From positions 160,271 through 224,270 of the forward strand of contig JAKSDQ010000288.1 of assembly GCA_022360015.1 (NCBI GenBank): 64,000 nt of DNA, in the 5' to 3' direction. The stretch comes from Cytophagales bacterium (lineage in GTDB: Bacteria; Bacteroidota; Bacteroidia; Cytophagales; Cyclobacteriaceae). A program made the position numbers and the translations under genes. Below are positions 35,772 to 44,926 of the stretch, in pieces. Position 1 is the first letter of the stretch. Each line of letters opens with the position of its first letter. A model generated the notes under the pieces. The model searched no databases. It had not been told where the DNA came from and saw nothing but the letters and a program-made list of their open reading frames with translations.

Positions 35772-37754
35772 TTAATATGCATACAATTCCTGCAGCTTTA
35801 TTCTAAAACGTTTTTTTGGCAAAAAATTTTGTTCAAGGTAGGTAGAAAATGGTACTGGTGTATCCAGACTGCCAACCCTCATTACCGGTGCATCCAGACC
35901 TGTAAAGCAATTTTCAGCAATCCAGGCTGCAATTTCACCGCCAATACCCCCGGTCAGGCAGTCTTCGTGCAATATTATTACTTTGCCAGTTTTTCTAACC
36001 GTATTTTCCACGGCCTGTTTATCCCAGGGCAAAAGGCTTCTTAAATCCAGCACATCGGCTGAAATATGCCCCATTTCCTCCAAAGTTTGTAATGCCCAGT
36101 GAACGCCTGCACCATAGGTAATCACGGATAAGTCTTCCCCTTCGGCCATCAGGCTGGCTTCACCGATCCTGACCGTGTAGTAATCATCGGGTATTGCCTC
36201 CTGAAGGGACCTGTATAACATTTTATGTTCAAAGAACATCACGGGGTTAGGATCTTCGATCGCAGCATTGATGAGGCCTTTGGCATCGTAAGGATTGGAG
36301 GGATAAACTACCTTAAGGCCAGGTGTATGAGTAAACCAGGCTTCATTGGATTGAGAGTGAAAAGGACCTGCACCGACACCTGCCCCCGTAGGCATCCTGA
36401 TAACTACATCGGCATGCTGTCCCCACCGGTAATGGATCTTGGCCAGGTTATTAACAATCTGGTTGAAGCCGCAGGTAACAAAATCAGCGAACTGCATTTC
36501 AACAATTGTCTTGAACTTTTTGATAGATAAACCCAGCGCAGCTCCAATGATAGCCGATTCGCACAAAGGTGTGTTTCTGATCCGTTCCCTTCCGAAAGTT
36601 TCAACCATTCCTTCGGTCACCTTGAAAACCCCACCATACTCAGCAACATCCTGTCCCATAAGAATGAGATTTGCATATTTTTCCATACTTTGCCTGAGCC
36701 CATCGGAAATAGCATCTACAAATCTTTTTTCAGACAATTTGCCATTATCGGACGGATCAATGACCTGTTGCCGGTAGGGAAAATATACATCATCCAGTTC
36801 CATAGCACTATCTGTTTCAGGTGTAGCCTCGGCAAAGGCAATTTCCAGCCCCTTGTCAATTTCTGATTTTATCAGGCCTCTTATCTCGTTGTCAATTTCT
36901 TCGTTTATGACTCCTTCTTTGAGTAAAAACGCCTGGTAATTGTCCACAGGATCCTTTCTGGCCCACTTTTCCATCAGCTTTTCCGGAACGTATTTGGTGC
37001 CGGATGCCTCTTCATGACCACGCATTCGAAAGGTGAGCATCTCCACTAAAACCGGTCTGGGTTTCCTTCGCACAGAAGCAGCGAGGTTAGACATGGTTTC
37101 ATAAACCTTTAAAACATTGTTACCATCGACCCTTTCGGTTTCCATCCCATAACCGGGGCCTTTGTCAACAAATTTCTTGAATTTAAATTGCTCCGAACTG
37201 GGAGTCGAAAGGCCATATCCATTATTTTCTATCACGAATAATACCGGCAAATTCCAAACCGCAGCCACATTCATGGCTTCATGAAAATCCCCTTCGCTAG
37301 TGCCGCCATCGCCGGAAAATACGACAACCACCTTACTTTCATTGTTCAATTTGTAGCCAAGGGCAATACCATTGGCGATAGCGAGCTGAGGGCCCAGGTG
37401 GGAAATCATACCGACAATACGATTTTCATTGGTACCGAAGTGAAAAGAACGGTCCCTGCCTTTGGTGAATCCGGACAATTTACCTTGAAACTGCGCAAAC
37501 AAACGGTGATAAGGGATATCCCTGCTTGTAAATACTCCCAGGTTTCTATGCATAGGCAAAATGTACTCTGTGGTTTTGAGTGCCAGGGTACAGCCCACAG
37601 AAATTGCTTCCTGGCCTATTCCTGAAAACCACTTGGAAATTTTGCCCTGGCGCAGCAAGATCAGCATCTTTTCCTCAATCAATCTGGGCCGTAATAACGC
37701 CTCATACAAGGCAAGCAGGGTTTCGTCGGAATAGTTTTTCCTGTAAAATCTCAT
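35772..37754 (-). CDS. 2-oxoacid dehydrogenase E1 component, fused alpha and beta subunits
   Basis: 660 residues. The alpha-like half (about 1-330) carries the thiamine-diphosphate motif GDGGTSEGDFHEAMNVAAVW ending in ENNGYG. The beta-like half (about 340-655) carries GQDVAEYGGVFKVTEGM, the YRWGQHADVVIRMPTGAGVG segment and a C-terminal transketolase-like domain (ILHEDCLTGGIGGEIAAW). It decarboxylates a 2-oxoacid and passes the acyl group to a lipoyl E2. Fusion of both subunits in one chain is common in Bacteroidota. Pyruvate or a branched-chain oxoacid is the likely substrate; which one cannot be read. E2 is elsewhere, but lipA is in the window. Confidence 0.9.
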   Translation of the reverse strand: MRFYRKNYSDETLLALYEALLRPRLIEEKMLILLRQGKISKWFSGIGQEAISVGCTLALKTTEYILPMHRNLGVFTSRDIPYHRLFAQFQGKLSGFTKGRDRSFHFGTNENRIVGMISHLGPQLAIANGIALGYKLNNESKVVVVFSGDGGTSEGDFHEAMNVAAVWNLPVLFVIENNGYGLSTPSSEQFKFKKFVDKGPGYGMETERVDGNNVLKVYETMSNLAASVRRKPRPVLVEMLTFRMRGHEEASGTKYVPEKLMEKWARKDPVDNYQAFLLKEGVINEEIDNEIRGLIKSEIDKGLEIAFAEATPETDSAMELDDVYFPYRQQVIDPSDNGKLSEKRFVDAISDGLRQSMEKYANLILMGQDVAEYGGVFKVTEGMVETFGRERIRNTPLCESAIIGAALGLSIKKFKTIVEMQFADFVTCGFNQIVNNLAKIHYRWGQHADVVIRMPTGAGVGAGPFHSQSNEAWFTHTPGLKVVYPSNPYDAKGLINAAIEDPNPVMFFEHKMLYRSLQEAIPDDYYTVRIGEASLMAEGEDLSVITYGAGVHWALQTLEEMGHISADVLDLRSLLPWDKQAVENTVRKTGKVIILHEDCLTGGIGGEIAAWIAENCFTGLDAPVMRVGSLDTPVPFSTYLEQNFLPKKRFRIKLQELYAY

Positions 37755-37874
37755 AGAAAGGCACTCATGTTTCCAAACAATTTCCGGTAACGCTCAGTTG
37801 TTTTTCTGAAATAGCTTCACAAGCACACAAAAGTAATTGAAAGCCCATACCGTACAAAGAATAAGGTTATTTTT

Positions 37875-37882
37875 TATTTTTG
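37875..37882 (+). promoter_or_regulatory. Candidate -7 element for the third M16 peptidase
   Basis: TATTTTTG is a perfect TAnnTTTG match 23 bp before the ATG at 37906. The -33 element is not clear. Confidence 0.4.
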
Positions 37883-37905
37883 CACCTGTAAATAGTTAAA
37901 AACAG

Positions 37906-39144
37906 ATGATAGCTTATCAGCATTTCACCCTCTCAAATGGCCTGAATGTTTATGTGATAGAAAACCCCAACACTCCGATTGCAGTGGTAAATCTATTGTA
38001 TAATGTCGGCTCTAAAGATGAACAGGAAAATAAAACCGGATTTGCCCACCTGTTCGAACATTTAATGTTCGGGGGGTCAGTCAATATTCCAAACTTCGAT
38101 GAACCTTTACAAAAGGTAGGGGGGGAAAATAACGCTTTTACCAGCCCTGATATCACCAACTATTACCTGACTGTTCCGGCCAATAATCTTGAAACAGCGT
38201 TTTGGCTTGAGTCAGACAGAATGTTAGGTCTTTCATTTGCCCCGGAGGTACTGGAAGTACAAAGAAAAGTGGTTATCGAGGAGTTCAAACAAAGGTATTT
38301 AAACCAGCCATATGGAGATGTATGGCTTAAGCTGAGGCCTTTGGCCTATCAAAAACATCCCTATAAATGGGCAACAATCGGTAAAGACATATCGCATATA
38401 GAAAATGCCACATTAGAAGATGTCAGGTCATTTTTTTATAAATTTTACAGGCCAAACAACGCCACTTTGGTAGTAGCCGGAAATGTGACCCTGAATCAGG
38501 TAAAGGATTTGTCGGAAAAATGGTTTGGCCCCATACCTTCCGGTGATAAATATGTAAGAAATTTAACGCCTGAACCGGTACAGCAGACTGCACGTCACCT
38601 GGATGTAACAGCCGAAGTGCCTTTAAACGCCATTTACAAAGTTTATCACATGCCCGGTAAACTGTCTGGCGCTTATTATCAAGCCGACCTTCTCGGAGAT
38701 ATGCTGGGTCGCGGAAACTCATCAAGGTTTTACCAGAAACTGATTAAAGAGCGGCCATTATTCAATAAGTTAAACACTTATATCACCGGGTCGGTGGAAC
38801 CGGGTTTGTTGGTAATCTCAGGGATGTTAAATAATAATATCAGCCATGAGACCGCAGACCAGGCAATTCAGGAGATCATCGATGAGTTTAAATCGGAGCC
38901 TTTGCACCAGGATGAGTTGGTAAAGGTCAAAAACCAGGCAGAATCCACCCTGTTGTTTTCGGAAGTAGAGTTGCTAAATCAATCCATGAATCTGGCTTTT
39001 GCTGCTAATATAGGAGTTCCGGACTTGGTTAATCAGGAGCCTGATATCATCCAATCAGTGACAATCGACGAGATAAAGTTAATGGCAGACAGTATACTGA
39101 CACCTGAAAACTGCTCAACTATTTACTATCATTCTCAAAACTAA
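37906..39144 (+). CDS. M16 family zinc metallopeptidase
   Basis: 412 residues, no signal peptide, so probably cytoplasmic (unlike the pair at 27-31 kb). The zinc motif is His48-x-x-Glu51-His52 in GFAHLFEHLMFGGSV, with the distal Glu in KVVIEEFKQRY. Two half-domains are seen, the second with GRGNSSRFYQKLIKER. It likely processes peptides. It is followed 21 bp later by ispF and then mnmD, forming a plausible three-gene unit with no obvious shared pathway. Confidence 0.9.
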   Translation: MIAYQHFTLSNGLNVYVIENPNTPIAVVNLLYNVGSKDEQENKTGFAHLFEHLMFGGSVNIPNFDEPLQKVGGENNAFTSPDITNYYLTVPANNLETAFWLESDRMLGLSFAPEVLEVQRKVVIEEFKQRYLNQPYGDVWLKLRPLAYQKHPYKWATIGKDISHIENATLEDVRSFFYKFYRPNNATLVVAGNVTLNQVKDLSEKWFGPIPSGDKYVRNLTPEPVQQTARHLDVTAEVPLNAIYKVYHMPGKLSGAYYQADLLGDMLGRGNSSRFYQKLIKERPLFNKLNTYITGSVEPGLLVISGMLNNNISHETADQAIQEIIDEFKSEPLHQDELVKVKNQAESTLLFSEVELLNQSMNLAFAANIGVPDLVNQEPDIIQSVTIDEIKLMADSILTPENCSTIYYHSQN

Positions 39145-39165
39145 GCAGGTATTAAAAAAACTACT

Positions 39166-39654
39166 ATGAACATACGTGTCGGTCAGGGTTATGATGTACA
39201 TCAACTCAAAGAAGGTCATCCTTTCTGGTTGGGAGGTATTCAAATCGATCACCACCAGGGAGCTGTAGGGCATTCAGATGCTGACGTGTTAATCCACGTA
39301 ATTTGCGATGCACTTCTGGGAGCAGCCAATTTAAGAGATATTGGCTTTCACTTTTCTGATAGAGACCCTGCATATAAGGGTATTGACAGCAAAATTCTTT
39401 TAAGGGAAACACTGAAACTAATTCGTGGCAAAGGTTATGAGGTAGGTAATGTGGACGCCACTGTTTGCCTGCAGGAACCAAAGTTAAATCCTCATATCCC
39501 CGCCATGAAAGAATGCCTGGCCGGTGTCATGGAAACCGATATAGATACTATCTCTATCAAAGCCACTACCACTGAAAAACTGGGATTTGTCGGCAGAAAG
39601 GAAGGAATCTCGGCTTATGCTTCAGTACTGATTTATAAGAAAGCCCATGCCTGA
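39166..39654 (+). CDS. ispF: 2-C-methyl-D-erythritol 2,4-cyclodiphosphate synthase
   Basis: 162 residues, normal length. Zinc ligands Asp10 and His12 are in GQGYDVHQL, and a His lies in GAVGHSDADVLIHVICDALLGA. The substrate loop DIGFHFSDRDP and the C-terminal KATTTEKLGFVGRKEGI are complete. It forms the cyclic diphosphate of the MEP isoprenoid pathway in the cytoplasm. The TGA stop overlaps the mnmD start by eight bases. Confidence 0.96.
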   Translation: MNIRVGQGYDVHQLKEGHPFWLGGIQIDHHQGAVGHSDADVLIHVICDALLGAANLRDIGFHFSDRDPAYKGIDSKILLRETLKLIRGKGYEVGNVDATVCLQEPKLNPHIPAMKECLAGVMETDIDTISIKATTTEKLGFVGRKEGISAYASVLIYKKAHA

Positions 39655-40330
39655 CCCTCAGCCCAAAATTATTGTCACTGAAGATGGCTCCCATACGCTT
39701 TATATGGAATCCATTCATGAAACATACCACTCTTTTCACGGAGCCTGGCAGGAGTCAGATCATGTATTTGTAAAAGCCGGATTGGATTATGTCATCCGGT
39801 CAAACCCGCATCGACCTATCAACCTGTTAGAAATTGGATTTGGCACAGGACTTAACGCGCTGTTGACTATGCTGAATGTTTTCAATAAAAACTATGCCAT
39901 CAACTATCACGGTCTCGAACCCTTCCCGCTTGATCCTGAGCTGATTAAGAATCTGAATTATATAGATTTTCTGGAAAACCCGCACGAGGTTGAACTATTT
40001 CAAAGGCTGCATTCCAGCAACTGGGACATACCGGTGGCTATCATGGATAATTTTATCCTTTATAAACACAAAATCACACTCCAGGCTTATCAGCCTTCTC
40101 TGGCATTTGAACTCATATACTTTGATGCCTTTGCCCCTGGCAAACAACCGGAACTATGGACGCGTGACGTAATCAAAAAAGTTACTGATCTTCTTGTACC
40201 TGGGGGAATTCTGGTTACTTATTGTGCAAGGGGACAATTTAAGAGGGATTTGGCCATGCTGGGATTAAAGGTGGAAACGCTGAATGGGCCGAGGGGGAAA
40301 AAGGAGATGGTGAGGGCAGTGAGAAATTAA
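39647..40330 (+). CDS. mnmD: tRNA 5-methylaminomethyl-2-thiouridine methyltransferase domain protein, MnmD
   Basis: 227 residues. The SAM-binding motif is NLLEIGFGTGLNALLTML and the catalytic-domain motif is ELIYFDAFAPGKQPELWT, typical of the DUF752/MnmC methyltransferase domain. The FAD-dependent MnmC oxidase half is absent, so this is the stand-alone MnmD form that completes mnm5s2U at the tRNA wobble position. The start ATG overlaps the ispF stop (ATGCCTGA). The gene ends with a charged tail. Confidence 0.85.
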   Translation: MPDPQPKIIVTEDGSHTLYMESIHETYHSFHGAWQESDHVFVKAGLDYVIRSNPHRPINLLEIGFGTGLNALLTMLNVFNKNYAINYHGLEPFPLDPELIKNLNYIDFLENPHEVELFQRLHSSNWDIPVAIMDNFILYKHKITLQAYQPSLAFELIYFDAFAPGKQPELWTRDVIKKVTDLLVPGGILVTYCARGQFKRDLAMLGLKVETLNGPRGKKEMVRAVRN

Positions 40331-40767
40331 AATGAGAATGAAAATGAAAGTGCTTTCACGGGCTCATGTCTTGATGGTAATGTAATGGTACCTACTGTTA
40401 GTGCTTCATTGGATGATTGGACTATTTCACAGGGGGAGTTACCTACCGGTCGGGTCAAAGGAGGTCGAGAGATAAAAGGATTTTGGTTTTTATGGTCGCA
40501 AGATGAATTGCAGATTGCCATAGCCACCAACCAAAGAGTTAGCATTGAAGTTTTCATGAGTTTTCTACCTGGTATTATATAATTACGATCGTCAGGTCGA
40601 AAAATTACACCTTATAAGTCTTCTAGTGAATATCCACCTAATTTACGCTTTTCAACTCAAAGAGAAGACAGAAGAATGCTACAAGCATAAATTTTGTAAT
40701 AAAATTTGTGATTTTAGTTGACGAAATGAGAAATAAATTATATTTTTATTAACAAAAAGAATTAAAA
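40331..40767. other. 437-bp gap without a convincing gene
   Basis: Between mnmD and the small-protein/DUF6338 module. A minus-strand frame (40327-40557) begins like a signal peptide but its lipobox is poor and it overlaps mnmD's end; I do not accept it as a gene. The last 150 bp are AT-rich and should hold the promoter of the next gene, but no clear TTTG/TAnnTTTG pair is seen. No terminator hairpin is seen. Confidence 0.45.
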
Positions 40768-41028
40768 ATGAAAAGAGATATAACCAAACGGCATACAACT
40801 TTTTTTAACAGTGACCCAGGGTTGCTTAGTGAACGGGCAAGAATTATTTTTAGTAATCCTATAGATGCAAAAAAAGTAGCTAAATCGATAAGGGCAAATC
40901 TCAGGGGAGCTAAAGGCAATAAAGAAGATTTGACTTTCAGGTTAACTAAAGAAACAGAAAAACGCCTTCTGGAAGCAGCCACACAAAAGCCATGGTGGGA
41001 AAAATTTATCGGTAAAACAAAACCGTAA
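40768..41028 (+). CDS. Small hypothetical protein preceding a DUF6338-like membrane protein (module A)
   Basis: 86 residues, basic, predicted cytoplasmic and mostly helical; no membrane segment. N-terminal KRDITKRHTTFFNSDPGLLS is followed by an Arg/Lys-rich helix (ARIIFSNPIDAKKVAKSIRA), and it ends WWEKFIGKTKP. No family recognised. It is followed 78 bp later by the membrane protein at 41107. Module B at 46827-47817 repeats the same order with a different small protein, so position rather than sequence links them. Confidence 0.6.
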   Translation: MKRDITKRHTTFFNSDPGLLSERARIIFSNPIDAKKVAKSIRANLRGAKGNKEDLTFRLTKETEKRLLEAATQKPWWEKFIGKTKP

Positions 41029-41106
41029 GATGAGCTAACTTTTTTATTACGTCTATCAACAATATGACTTAAACTCTTCGGGGGGATTTTTTTATTTTTT
41101 CTTTGA

Positions 41107-41877
41107 ATGAATATCGCTATAACAGGTTTGTTGGTATTCTTTTTTCTTATTCCAGGCTTAATTTTCAGAAAGTTTTATTTTACGGAAGAGTTTTCAAAGG
41201 AATATTTCAAACAAAGTTATTTTGAACTGTTTTTTGAGGCATTTCCAATTGCTTCAGTACTGTATTTTCTCTGGTTATTATTGGCCTTTCTTCTTGGGCA
41301 TAACATAGACATTATATTGCTAGGCAAACTGTTGATGGGCCAATGCCAGGCGGTTGAAGTATTTCAGCACATTCAAAACCAATCTGCAAATATATTTTGG
41401 TTTCACTTTTCCTTATACATTTTCTCCGGCTTCTCAGGATATGGATTTAAACTCATGGTCAGGTCAAAAAAATGGGATCGAAAATGTAAGATATTCAGAT
41501 TTAAGAATAAGTGGCATTATCTGGTCAAAGGCGAGATTTATGACTTTCCCAGAATAATATCTCCTCTCAGAAAGAATATTGCTAAAGACATCGAGGCAGT
41601 ATATGTAGATGCCCTGGTGTCTACAGATGAAGGAACTATTATTTATGAGGGAGTTATATTTGATTATGAATTATCCAATAACGGCAGTTTGGAATACATA
41701 CTTTTAACTGAAGTTGAACGAAGATACTTAAAAGATGATAACTATAACAGTCTGCCTTATAAAATACCTGGAAATGTGCTGTTTATTTCAAATAGTGAAA
41801 TTATCAATTTAAACTTTACGTATTGGTATTTCGAGCAATGGAACAACGGTAAAGTGCAACCAAAAATGATTGGTTGA
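41107..41877 (+). CDS. DUF6338-like membrane protein (module A)
   Basis: 256 residues. The N-terminal membrane helix (about 4-20) contains FFFLIPGLIFRKFYFTEEFS, two further helices lie at about 47-65 and 97-118, and then comes a soluble C-terminal domain (about 130-256). It is clearly homologous to 47053-47817: shared IPGLIFR, FY.T.EFSKEYFK, RFKNKWHYL, DFP and a final PGN/PGD...INLNF region. I associate it with DUF6338 from memory; the family has no known function that I can cite. The C-terminal domain has SH3-like short strands (IIYEGVIFDYELSNNGSLEY). A sensor or defence role is speculation. Confidence 0.7.
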   Translation: MNIAITGLLVFFFLIPGLIFRKFYFTEEFSKEYFKQSYFELFFEAFPIASVLYFLWLLLAFLLGHNIDIILLGKLLMGQCQAVEVFQHIQNQSANIFWFHFSLYIFSGFSGYGFKLMVRSKKWDRKCKIFRFKNKWHYLVKGEIYDFPRIISPLRKNIAKDIEAVYVDALVSTDEGTIIYEGVIFDYELSNNGSLEYILLTEVERRYLKDDNYNSLPYKIPGNVLFISNSEIINLNFTYWYFEQWNNGKVQPKMIG

Positions 41878-42093
41878 CTACATCAATGTTTTATACCGGC
41901 AAAAAAGTGACAATTCCGCCAAAACCTTTCATACTTGGTTTTTCTTAAAATTATTAATTTTTTTCCCTTCCAAATGTTGATAGTTTTAAAATTCACAGGC
42001 TTTTCAGATAGTGGGCTTACCAAGATTGATAGTAGGTGAATTAACTTTTGGTCTGTTTAAAAATAAATTATTGGTTTAATCTAAAAGTTTGGT

Positions 42094-44028
42094 TTGAAAT
42101 CTCTAGTGAATGACCAGTATAAGCGTGCGAAACAACCGCCGACAGGAATTAAGAATGGTTCAGATGTAGAAGAGCTGCTCAAGGCTAATGAGGAATTAAA
42201 GACTAAAAACAAAAAGTTAGCTGAAAAGTTGGCCCTGCAAAAGCTGGAGGTTGACAAGCTGAAAAATTCGGAAAGCCAATACAAATCTTTGCTAAACAGC
42301 ACTAATTGTTTCATTATCGTAGATAATGAGTTGTGTATAGAAGAAATCAGTGAAGGTGCCATCGAGATTGACTCCAGGCTGCGGTTGGGAAAAGATATCA
42401 TCGGGTATTTCAGGGTATCGGAAGAAAAACAGTTCATTGACTGCCTGGGGCTTACACTACAAGGTAAAGCATGCAACAAACAATTTGTGGCTTACAAAAC
42501 CTCCGAAAAAACACCATCAGACAAGTTTTTGATTAAGTTAAGTGTTTTTAAGCCAGGTTTTCAGGTGGCTGTTTTCATACAAAAGTTGCCTGCCGACATA
42601 AATTTTGATTTAACCAAGCTGTCCTGGTTAGCCACCAAAACCCACAACGGTGTGATCATTACCGATGCAGATGGCAACATCGAGTGGGTCAACAATGGTT
42701 ATTGTAATATCACAGGATACCTGGCAGAAGAGTCCATAGGCGAAAAACCTTATTACCTTTCCAAGGATTTTCATTATGCTGCTTTTGACAAGCGTATTAT
42801 TCAGCAAATCAGCGCTGGAAAAAAGTTTACGGGAGAAACAGTAAGTTATAAAAAGAATGGATCGATCTATTGGCTTCATCTCGATATAAGCCCTGTTTTC
42901 GATGAAAAAGAAGAATTAACAAATTATGTAATCATCGAAACAGACATTACTGATAAAAAGGAAACGGAGGAAAAACTCTTAAACTCGGCTAAAAGGAGTA
43001 TCAATATATTGGAGGGCATCACAGATGCAATGTTCATAATTAATAATGAATGGAAGTTTACTTACCTTAATAAACAAGCCGAGATCTTACTTAACGAAAA
43101 AAAAGAACACTTACTGGGAAAAAACATTTGGGAAGAACTAACGTTTTCGCCATCCAGCAAAATGCGTGAGCAGTTTCACAAGGCTTTTGACAGAAAAGTG
43201 GATATTCACTTTGAAGAATTTATAGAACCTTCACAGCAATGGTTTGAAGTTCACGGTTATGTTTCAACCGAGGGCCTCTCGATTTATCTGAGAAGTATTC
43301 ATTCCAGGAAAATTTCGGAGGAAAAACTCCGGGATAAAAACGAGGAACTAGTCAAAATCAATAACGAACTCGATAGTTTTGTATACAGGGCCGCTCATGA
43401 CCTTCGGGCACCCCTGGCCAGTGTTTTGGGACTTATTAACATTTCCAAAATTGAAAAGGATGAAAACAAAAGGAATGAGTACCTCGATAAGATGACCGAC
43501 TGCATCAACAAGCTCGATAATTTTATCAATAAAATCATTCATTATTCCCGCAACTCAAGGCTGGTGGTGAATTACGAAAAACTGGATTTTCACAAAATAT
43601 TCGGAGAAATATTTACCCATTTGCAGTACTTTGAAGGGGTAGAAAACGTCACCAGGGAGCTAAACATCGATGCACAAATACCCTTTTACTCCGACAAAGT
43701 AAGGGTCACCGAAGCGCTGCAAAATCTTTTGGTCAATGCTGTACAATTCCGAAAAACCTACATAGATCACCCGTATATAAAAATATCAGTCGAAACTAAT
43801 TATTCCAAAGCCAAAATTGTGGTGGAAGATAATGGTAATGGCATTCATGATGACCATAAGGATAAGGTGTTTAATATGTTCTACCGCGCCTCGGAACAAA
43901 GTACAGGCTCCGGCCTGGGCCTTTACATCGTTAAAGAAATCATTAAAAAACTAGGTGGCACGATCAGGCTTTCAACGCAACTGAAAAAAGGGAGTACTTT
44001 CACGATAGAAATACCCAATGGGAGGTGA
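42094..44028 (+). CDS. PAS-domain sensor histidine kinase
   Basis: 644 residues, start TTG (42094) because no ATG exists between the upstream stop and the first conserved part; a GTG four codons on is an alternative. A coiled-coil-like N-terminus (LLKANEELKTKNKKLAEKLA) is followed by PAS-like domains (about 60-180, 195-300, 305-400), including GVIITDADGNIEWVNNGYCN. The phosphorylated His435 is in RAAHDLRAPLASVLG, and the HATPase part has NLLVNAVQFR, DNGNGI and GSGLGLYIVKE. It has no membrane segment, so it senses a cytoplasmic signal. No response regulator is adjacent, so it is an orphan kinase. Confidence 0.9.
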   Translation: MKSLVNDQYKRAKQPPTGIKNGSDVEELLKANEELKTKNKKLAEKLALQKLEVDKLKNSESQYKSLLNSTNCFIIVDNELCIEEISEGAIEIDSRLRLGKDIIGYFRVSEEKQFIDCLGLTLQGKACNKQFVAYKTSEKTPSDKFLIKLSVFKPGFQVAVFIQKLPADINFDLTKLSWLATKTHNGVIITDADGNIEWVNNGYCNITGYLAEESIGEKPYYLSKDFHYAAFDKRIIQQISAGKKFTGETVSYKKNGSIYWLHLDISPVFDEKEELTNYVIIETDITDKKETEEKLLNSAKRSINILEGITDAMFIINNEWKFTYLNKQAEILLNEKKEHLLGKNIWEELTFSPSSKMREQFHKAFDRKVDIHFEEFIEPSQQWFEVHGYVSTEGLSIYLRSIHSRKISEEKLRDKNEELVKINNELDSFVYRAAHDLRAPLASVLGLINISKIEKDENKRNEYLDKMTDCINKLDNFINKIIHYSRNSRLVVNYEKLDFHKIFGEIFTHLQYFEGVENVTRELNIDAQIPFYSDKVRVTEALQNLLVNAVQFRKTYIDHPYIKISVETNYSKAKIVVEDNGNGIHDDHKDKVFNMFYRASEQSTGSGLGLYIVKEIIKKLGGTIRLSTQLKKGSTFTIEIPNGR

Positions 44029-44064
44029 GAGTTTGGGTTTGAGTGTGGATGTGGGGGGGATTGT

Positions 44065-44916
44065 TTAATTACATATTGTTATTCCCTGATGCGGTAATAG
44101 AGGGCCAGCCACGAATTTTTGATGCTGGATTTTTGCTAGTTCCTGCTCATTATAATGCAATACTAACCAATCATCCATCTGGGTTAATTGGCCGTTGATT
44201 GTCAACGGTTTACCTGCAAGCTTAGAAATTTTATGACTGCTTGTAGCGGAGTTGTCGGCGGTTAATAAAATAAACTGTTTATCCCCATTCTCATTTTTTG
44301 TGACCATAACGGGACTGATACCCCCGGAAATACATCTGATGGCACAGGATCTGTGTACTTTGCCAAAGCCGGGCTTCATCACACCAAAATAACACTTGGG
44401 ATCTATGATTTCTCCATAAATGGATTGTTCTCCCAGATCGTTCATCTTTACCGGGTAATAGGGCTGGTTCAAGGGCACATAATCAAGGACGGAGGCATGC
44501 TGATCCGTTAGTTCAAAAACCACCTTTCCTTCTCCGTAAATTAATGAGCCCTGAAGGGTAAACTCCAGCGCTGTGAGGGGCCTGCCTGACGTTTTTTCAA
44601 CATTGTGAAATATCTCAGCCGCTCCGCTTTTTCCGAAGTTAACCAGTAAAATCGATTTGGTAACAGCCTGGCCTTTTAAATCCACGCCTGTTTTCACAAT
44701 CAACCTTGGCACCGGTGTCAAAGATACGACGCCCTTGAGCTGAGTAGATTTTCCATATTCAAAATATGTTTCGGCAAAAGGTTGTTGATTGCCAGCCACG
44801 AAAACGGCTACCAATGAAAGCAATGCTAACAAAACAGCAATGATTCCTCTCAACCATCTTGCCAGTGTCCCGGGAGCTTTGGGGAGATAGCCAATGTAAA
44901 ATTCATTCTTTCTCAT
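44065..44916 (-). CDS. Conserved hypothetical membrane-anchored protein of the Rieske/ferric-reductase operon
   Basis: 283 residues from the ATG at 44916 (MRKNEFYIGYLPKAPGT); the frame is open further upstream but that part overlaps the Rieske gene. One membrane helix (about 22-45) is followed by a large periplasmic part with weak beta character. Three conspicuous cysteines occur: DPKCYFGVMKPG and HRSCAIRCISGG. A CxxxC pair and a lone Cys suggest a metal or thiol site. I do not know a function; its tight linkage (10 bp) to the Rieske-ferric-reductase gene suggests an electron-transfer partner. Confidence 0.65.
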   Translation of the reverse strand: MRKNEFYIGYLPKAPGTLARWLRGIIAVLLALLSLVAVFVAGNQQPFAETYFEYGKSTQLKGVVSLTPVPRLIVKTGVDLKGQAVTKSILLVNFGKSGAAEIFHNVEKTSGRPLTALEFTLQGSLIYGEGKVVFELTDQHASVLDYVPLNQPYYPVKMNDLGEQSIYGEIIDPKCYFGVMKPGFGKVHRSCAIRCISGGISPVMVTKNENGDKQFILLTADNSATSSHKISKLAGKPLTINGQLTQMDDWLVLHYNEQELAKIQHQKFVAGPLLPHQGITICN

Positions 44917-44926
44917 CGATACAAAT

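Noticed and set aside
40327..40557. Minus-strand frame starting with a hydrophobic segment and a Cys, like a small lipoprotein
   Set aside because: The lipobox is poor, the rest has no fold-like pattern, the frame overlaps the end of mnmD and has no promoter signs.
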